Positions 58,937-64,000 of a stretch of 64,000 nt of DNA are shown here, piece after piece; the first letter of the stretch is position 1, and each line of letters starts with the position of its first letter. The DNA comes from Cristatella mucedo (lineage: Eukaryota > Bryozoa > Phylactolaemata > Cristatellidae): NCBI GenBank assembly GCA_009760855.2, contig WPIO01000038.1:2258501-2322500 (forward strand), read 5' to 3'. The notes under the pieces were generated by a model. The model had not been told where the DNA came from. It ran no database searches and saw only the letters and a program-made list of their open reading frames with translations. Made by a program: the position numbers and the translations under genes.

Positions 58937-60409
58937 ATGGAAAGTGCACCTATCGATAGTATACTCGAATTGGGAGATCCTGAATTTCCTGACTATAAAC
59001 TTAAAGATTATCAATTTAAAGAGTTTTATCAAACAAATGGAAACAAAACTGGTAGTATTTCAAGTAAACTAGTTACATTCGTCGTTCCTGGTGAACAACA
59101 AACGTGTTATGTTGTACCTGATGGCTATCTTCTACTTGAAGGTCAATTGCAAGCACAAGTCGCTGCTGGTGGTGCTTTTGGTGCTCCTGCAAGAACTCTT
59201 TTTTCTGTTGGTCTTAATAACAATGCTGGTGCTTGGATGTTCAATAGCATGAGAATTAGACTTGGTGCTGAAGAAATTGAAAGCCTTCCAATTACGCAAG
59301 GTGTTGGAAGTGTTTCAACGTTGATGGGACTACTTTGTTATCCAAATGGTTACAATTGAACTGAAGGTCTTGCAACTGGATGGAAAAAAGATTAGGCCAG
59401 TTCAATGGATGATATGTTTTCAGGCCTTGGTTCATATACTATCCATGTTGCTTCTGGAGCTACAACTGCAAACATTGGTTTCGTATATAGAAGGGGTATT
59501 ATAAATAACCTTGTTGATGAAGCAGGAAGTTTTAGTATTGCTCTTCCTCTATCAAGAATTCTGATTTTTGTGCTGATATGAATAAAATTCTTTATAATAT
59601 TTCATTTACACTTGAAATGACAAGAGTTGGTGGATTAGATAGAGATGCTATTATGACTGGAGCATCTGCTGCCGCAAATGTTATGAGAACCAGACTTACC
59701 GGGGATGTAGCTGCTGAAGGTACTTGGAATGCTTTCAAAATTGCAATGACAAAAATGAGACATGTTGTTCCATGTGTTGTGCCAAAAGAAAGTATACAAA
59801 GAGCACTTGCAGATATCTCAAGTGAGAGATCATAGAAAATTAGACTAAATTACAGAGTTAGACGCTATGAAAACGTTACTATAACAGCTCTTAACCAAGC
59901 AACTAAATTCACTAAAAACTCTATCAGTTCAAAATACAATTGATAAAGTTAGATGGTTGATTGTTGCAGCTCAAAACAATGATAAATATGATAGTTACAC
60001 TGGTAATCCTTGCACTTACAACCATCGTGATATTAAGAGTGTTCCTGAACTGGCTAATGGATCTAAGCAATATCCTTCTATTCTAAGAGCTAGTATACCA
60101 AAGCTTGGAAAGTGTGCACCGGCTTATATGGATTTCACAACTTTCAGAAAACAATACCTTGGTCTTAGTGAGGTTACTGAACCTGTCGGTGTTACTTATC
60201 CTGAGTGGTTGACACTTTACCATATTCATGTTATTGACTTGCAATACAATGATGAACCTCTTAGAGTAACTTCTAAACTTGATGTAACTATTGAATTAAA
60301 TTCTCCTATGCCAAATGATGGTACACAAATAATGATTCACTATTTGACTATTTGTGAGAATAGTGCTGAACTAACATCTAATAGAGGTTCAAACTTCTCT
60401 TGTAGTTAA
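58937..60409 (+). pseudogene. Major capsid protein (double jelly-roll type), broken
   Basis: Main shell protein of the Polinton/adintovirus-like virus. ATG 58,937 follows TGTATATAGAGAAGAA, a good copy of the viral start motif. About 490 codons with frameshifts discounted, the usual size. Recognisable stretches are DYQFKEFYQTNGNKTGSI, the FVVPGEQQTCYVVPDGYLLL strand, MFNSMRIRLGAEEIESLP, the second-barrel part with GTWNAFKIAMTKMRHVVPCV, and the typical C-terminal segment FRKQYLGLSEVTEPVGVTYP, DLQYNDEPLRVTSKLDVTIE and GTQIMIHYLTICENS. Breaks: TGA 59,357, TAG about 59,392, a frameshift near 59,560, TAG 59,833 and a frameshift near 59,930. Assignment is by these conserved segments and neighbourhood. 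Confidence 0.85.
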
Positions 60410-60465
60410 GAAACTTTTGTCTATGATGGAAAAGATTTTTAATTAAATTATAATGACTAAACATA

Positions 60466-61280
60466 ATGCAAAAAACTAGTTTTATTCAAGGGTCTGATGA
60501 GTGGAAGAGAGCTGTGAGTTTAAATATTGGTGGATCTGAAGTTTATTCTGTTTTAGGAAATGATATGGTTTTTTGGTTCACAAATTGATTGTGATATTGA
60601 ATTAATTGCAAATAGAAAACTAAAAAATATATTCTCAACTCTCAGCCAATGAGGTTTCCTCAAATGTTATTTGGTCAAGTGTTTTAACCTGTTGCTAGTA
60701 AATTTCTAGAAATGAAATTGGATAGAAAGATAGAGAATTCAAATGAATGTTTTACTTGTGATGGGGTGTACCGTTATTCTCCAGATTGGATTATAGATGA
60801 AGATACACTAATAGAAATAAAATGAATACTGAGTAGAAGTATAGTTGAAGAATTTAAACCAAAACAATATTTAGCTCAATGTTTACTTGGATTACATGTA
60901 TTAAAACTAAGCAGATGTTTCTAAAGTGAATTTGAAATCTTTGTTCCTGGATTAAATTGCCAAGACGTACCTAAAGATTATATAGCTGCTGGAACTGTTT
61001 GTATTTCAACGAATTTCGATTTTGATATGCCAAAAAGACAACCGCTATTTATGTTTTTACTTAAAGATGAGAAGTATTATGATTTTGAATCTAGTATTTG
61101 TTCTGATTATGGTTGCTTTTCAAATAAAAAGAGTTTTGTTTTCGATGTAAAATATTATATAAAAAAGTAGAAATACAAGTCTATGAAGAACAAGATCCTT
61201 TTAGATTTTCAAGAATTGTTCCAGTATTTAGAGAAGTTCTAGAAAGATGTAAAATATTGATCAATAAATATATAGACTGA
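60466..61280 (+). pseudogene. YqaJ/lambda-type exonuclease, broken
   Basis: PD-(D/E)XK nuclease likely used in recombination-linked replication. The start is ATG 60,466; an ATG at 60,453 leads to an immediate stop. Motifs in order: FIQGSDEWKRAVSLNIGGSE (the GSxxW...IGGS signature), after a frameshift MRFPQMLFGQ, then SPDWIIDEDTLIEIK with the catalytic Asp and the Glu-x-Lys pair, and KQYLAQCLLGLHVLKLSRCF, the helix that follows in YqaJ enzymes. TGA directly after the catalytic Lys, TAA near 60,688 and 60,922, and frameshifts near 60,585, 60,655 and 61,167 disable it. The last 37 codons to TGA 61,280 are in a third frame (VEIQVYEEQDPFRFSR). Confidence 0.8.
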
Positions 61281-61372
61281 GTGAATTTCACATTGAAGAT
61301 TTCGTATCAAAATTTAATGGTATTATACTTTCAGACCTTAATGCAAATAGAAATAGGATTACAAATTTATAA
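61277..61372 (+). other. Short frame sharing the fibre N-terminal peptide
   Basis: Behind AATATATAGA comes a 31-codon frame, SEFHIEDFVSKFNGI-LSDLNANRNRITNL, ending in TAA. The peptide DLNANxNRIxNL is also at the start of the long fibre-like gene (46,984). The expected ATG reads CTG. It could be the 5' stub of a second fibre gene whose remainder is lost, or a peptide used as a capsid anchor. Confidence 0.45.
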
Positions 61373-61383
61373 AGGAAGTAGAG

Positions 61384-61669
61384 CAACATTGTTTTTTTAA
61401 GTGTTTCTTAACTAATGAATATAATTTAGTTGGTCTCTCTTTTTTAAAAGAGTTAGTATTTATGTTACAGTATGAGCAAATTATAATTGAATCATTACGC
61501 ATAAGACTAGAATCAAATTCTGTTTCTTGCATATCTTTATCACAGTTAACACAACGTATTTCATATTTTCTTTTTGGTCTCTTTATTTTTTATGACAATG
61601 AGAATGATTTTCTTCAAGATATTCAGTTTCTTTAAATGCATTTAAACATGCTTCACAAATTATTTCCAT
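61384..61669 (-). pseudogene. Small zinc-finger viral protein, frameshifted
   Basis: ATG 61,669 follows CAATAGAGA. The frame first gives a C2H2-like finger (CEACLNAFKETEYLEENHSH), with TAA near 61,586 and a one-base shift, then two Cys-x-x-Cys pairs (IRCVNCDKD and IICSYCNIN) in a basic context. It is likely a nucleic-acid-binding regulator. It is divergent from the integrase gene with only ten bases between the starts. No specific family is assigned. Confidence 0.6.
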
Positions 61670-61679
61670 TCTCTATTGA

Positions 61680-62552
61680 ATGCCATTTTTAACTCTAGAT
61701 GAAATAAAAAAAGGTAAATTCAATCCTGACTCAGATATAAGTCAAGTATTCAAACCAAGACCTTAGAATATTCCACAAGGTTTCTTTAGTATTGTTGAGC
61801 CCAATGAAAATCATCAAGCAGACATTTTATACATGCCTAATGATTCTGGATATAAATATGCACTGAGTGTTGTTGATGTTGCTAGTAGATATAAAGATTC
61901 AAGACCTCTTAAAACAAAGTCTCCTAAAGAAGTAACAAAAGCAATAATAGATATTTACAATAAAGGTCCTTTGAAGTGGCCAAAGAAAATGACAGTTGAT
62001 CCAGGATCCGAGTTTGAAGGAGAGTTTGCTAAAGAAATGAAAAAACATGAAACGCAAATTATTGAAGGTACTAGTAAAAAGAGTGTTGCATTAGTTGAAA
62101 GAATAAATAGAACAGTAGCCGAGAGAGCATTTATTGCTCAGTATGAAAAAGAAATAGAAAGTATCAATAAAGGAGAATATACTAGAAACAGAGAGTGGAT
62201 TTATAATTTACCAAAGATTATTGATTATCTAAGTAATAGTATTACAAAAGCAACTGGTGAAAAACCTGTTAAAGCAATAAAAAAAGAAAAAGTAAAAATA
62301 AAGAAACCAAGATATCATAGAAAAGTAGAAGAACGAGAACAGTTATTAGAACGTGGAACAACTGTTAGATATTTATTAGAACCAGGTAAAGGAGAAGATG
62401 AAAAGAGAAGAAGAGCTACAGCTGCGATATGGAGTTTAACTAAACATAACATTGTTAGAATAATGGTATTGCAAGAACAGGCTGTTAGATATTGGGTAAA
62501 TGATGTTAAGAGAAGTTTTGTTAGAGAGGAATTACAAGTTATTAAGCCTTAG
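61680..62552 (+). pseudogene. Retroviral-type (rve) integrase, one stop
   Basis: Enzyme that inserts the viral DNA into host chromosomes, typical of Polintons, adintoviruses and Mavirus. ATG 61,680 (MPFLTLDEIKKGKF). One TAG near 61,767 lies in the N-terminal region. The catalytic triad is visible in frame: Asp in HQADILYMP, Asp in MTVDPGSEFEGEF, and Glu in ALVERINRTVAER. The C-terminal third has a basic linker (KKEKVKIKKPRYHRK) and a beta-rich, SH3-like DNA-binding part (GTTVRYLLEPGKGEDEKRRR, VRYWVNDVKRSFVREELQV). No zinc-binding HHCC module or chromodomain is obvious. Apart from the one stop it is the best-preserved enzyme of the element. Confidence 0.88.
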
Positions 62553-63714
62553 TATCACTTAAATTTTCTAATGGATCAATTAATATTTCATTGAATTCTT
62601 CCTTAGTTATTTTATCATCATCTAATGCATCAACAATCTTTGAAACTAAGTTATGATTTGCTTGAACAGTAGATCTTTTCCTTCTATCAATTTGAGATAT
62701 TGTACTATCTATTGAGATTATCATTGTTGCTAAACTTCCTAAAACAGTTACTACGTGAGAAAGGTCCTCATGTTTTGGAATGTAAGTACTTGTAACTGTA
62801 ATTGAAAGAAATAATAGAATACGTATGAATTGAAAACAGTTTCTAACTCTTATTAATTTAGGTAAGCAGCTTTTAATAATATCATTGTCTAATAATAGTA
62901 ATAATAATAATAATGCACTTGATAAAGCGCTCTCAGAGAACTTAATCTCTTTCTAGGCGCTTTACATTTGCTGCAAAGGGAAATGCAATTGAATGGTGAG
63001 TAAAATCATGCTTGAAAAACAAACAAAATGAATAACATGGTTAGGGGTGACATGCACAGGGTCAGCATGCAAATGTGGTTAGTGGCAGCATGCACAGTGT
63101 CAGCACGCATAAGCACATCAAGGACGAATCACAGGGACCCACTAAATGCTGTCCTAAACAGGTGTGTTTCTAAGTTCCTTTTAAATGTGGTCAGGTCAGG
63201 GGATGTTCTGACGCAGGTCGGGAGGAAGTTCCAGGCTTTGGGAGCATACGAACTAAATGCACGGTCTCCAAAGGATTTGAGGTTTGTATGAGGTATTTCT
63301 AGACTTTTGGATTCCGAAAAGCGGGTGGTACGATGCTTGGCATGATGGGGGAGTATATCGGAGAGATAGGCTGGAGCCAAAGAATGAAGTGACCTAAAAG
63401 TGAGCGAAAAAACCTTGAAGTCAATCCGTTGCTTGACTGGTAGCCAGTGCAGGTCGGCGAGAAGTGGAGTAATGTGGCAACTGCGATGCTCACGACAGAC
63501 AAGCCTAGCTGCAGAGTTTTGCACCAGCTGCAATCGCCTGATCGCACATGCTGGTAGGCCAGTAAGTAGTGAGTTGCAGAAGCCGAAACGGGATGTCACG
63601 AATGTATGTACCAACTTGGACGTGGTATCCTTATCTAAAAGTATTTTGTTATATTTTGTGTAAAAGTATTTTGTTATTTTTATCTCTTGCGTATTTACTT
63701 CGAAGGTCTGACAT
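62542..63714 (-). pseudogene. Small viral membrane protein, interrupted by LINE-A
   Basis: ATG 63,714 follows AGATATAGAGCA and opens MSDLRSKYARDKNNKILLHK. LINE-A then intervenes (about 62,890-63,640). On the other side a frame without its own start (62,885 to TAG 62,542) continues with RVRNCFQFIRILLFLSITVT, a probable transmembrane helix, a second weaker hydrophobic stretch and an acidic end (ALDDDKITKEEFNEILIDP). I infer one gene of about 140 codons. The topology (one or two helices, acidic C-terminus) recalls holin-like proteins, but this is a weak analogy. Confidence 0.5.
62890..63640 (-). mobile_element. LINE-A fragment inserted in the viral membrane-protein gene
   Basis: Reverse LINE-A: (TAA)n, the full 3' UTR and an uninterrupted C-terminal ORF2 frame of 161 codons (63,129-63,614, from VTSRFGFCNSLLTGL to AFSGSL). 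It is nearly identical in sequence to the 23 kb and 36.8 kb copies, so recent. No clear target duplication, but AAAAGTATTTTGTTAT is repeated just to the right (63,637 and 63,663). Confidence 0.92.
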
Positions 63715-63740
63715 TGCTCTATATCTATTTGTTTAATTTC

Positions 63741-64000
63741 TTAAATCATTCTTTTTTAATTTTACATAATTTATCTTTTAGTGGAAATGAACATTTACTA
63801 ATATGAGAAGATAATGTTGATTTCTCTAGATCAATGATAAATGTATCATCGTCAGTTAGTTCAAAACCTTCTGGAATATTATATACTAATTCTGTTTTAT
63901 CTTGCATATAAATTAATAAAGGATTTGGATTTACATTGATTAGAATATAAGAACCAATATCAATAATTAAACTATTGATAATTAACCAAAAATGAGTAGT
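63741..64000 (-). CDS. Partial viral ORF at the window edge, unrecognised
   Basis: An open frame enters from the right edge and ends at TGA near 63,741: at least 85 codons, with NSLIIDIGSYILINVNPNPL, NIPEGFELTDDDTFIIDLEK and a Lys-rich end (KDKLCKIKKE). AT-rich codon use as in the other viral genes. The beta-rich pattern could be the end of a structural or fibre protein. It shows that the viral element continues beyond 64,000. Confidence 0.5.

Noticed and set aside
54834-62552. Reassigned genetic code (TAA/TAG as Gln) in the viral genes
   Set aside because: Several internal stops fall where Gln would fit, but TGA also interrupts conserved stretches, genuine gene ends use all three stops, and true frameshifts are common. 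Decay explains all of it.
41504-64000. Phage or bacterial contaminant contig
   Set aside because: Phage-type fibre repeats and an HNH nuclease raised this possibility, but host LINE, SINE and hAT families are inserted in the block and shared with the flanking DNA, and the capsid gene set is of eukaryotic virus type.

Overview
The window looks like a stretch of an animal (metazoan) nuclear genome, probably a non-model invertebrate. The reasons are several families of CR1/L2-type LINE fragments, tRNA-derived SINEs, a hAT (Charlie/ZBED-like) DNA transposon, long (GA)n, (GT)n and (TA)n microsatellites, and a long GC-rich low-complexity coding frame. I cannot name the phylum from sequence alone.

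Region 1 (1-27,700) is repeat-rich. It holds three copies of one dispersed GC-rich repeat family (here R1) whose 5' end is a 15-bp minisatellite, a foldback element next to a (TA)n tract with perfect 24-bp arms, and many 5'-truncated fragments of two LINE families (here LINE-A, ending in ATT repeats, and LINE-B, ending in TTACA repeats). Two SINE families (SINE-1 with clear A/B boxes, SINE-2) are also present. The best LINE-A reverse transcriptase frame is at 23,076-24,404. I see no convincing host gene in this part.

Region 2 (27,700-33,100) carries the only host-like protein-coding candidate. It is a 1,525-codon Ala/Gly/Gln/Pro-rich frame with tandem 23-residue repeats, an acidic repeat tract and two conserved-looking non-repetitive patches. 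A possible short first exon sits upstream, right after a LINE-B relic. A further 19 coding-like codons follow the first TAG. Region 3 (33,100-40,750) is again LINE/SINE/microsatellite debris, including a LINE-A copy that seems to have been split by an inversion between CA repeats.

Region 4 (about 40,760-64,000, running off the right edge) is the notable part. It is an AT-rich, decayed endogenous DNA virus of the Polinton/adintovirus/polinton-like type. The recognisable parts are a double-jelly-roll-type major capsid protein, two adjacent jelly-roll-like minor capsid candidates and an FtsK/HerA-type packaging ATPase. There is also an adenain-like maturation protease with an N-terminal zinc ribbon, a retroviral-type (rve) integrase, a YqaJ-type exonuclease and a phospholipase A2-domain protein. 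Accessory genes are an HNH-AP2 endonuclease, a zinc-finger protein, a membrane protein, and a long fibre-like protein built on phage tail-fibre-type repeats. Many genes start 0-9 bases after a TATATAGAAA-like motif, which looks like a shared viral promoter. No DNA polymerase is visible in the window.

Nearly every viral frame carries stops or frameshifts. Host elements have since landed in the virus: a 2,698-bp hAT with an 8-bp target duplication, a 3.67-kb LINE-B with a TTCTT duplication inside the PLA2 gene, two LINE-A copies and a SINE-1. The same families occur in the flanking host DNA, so the virus is a genuine germline integrant and not a contaminant. The viral genes together make a capsid-building, packaging, maturation, entry and integration set, now inactive as read here.
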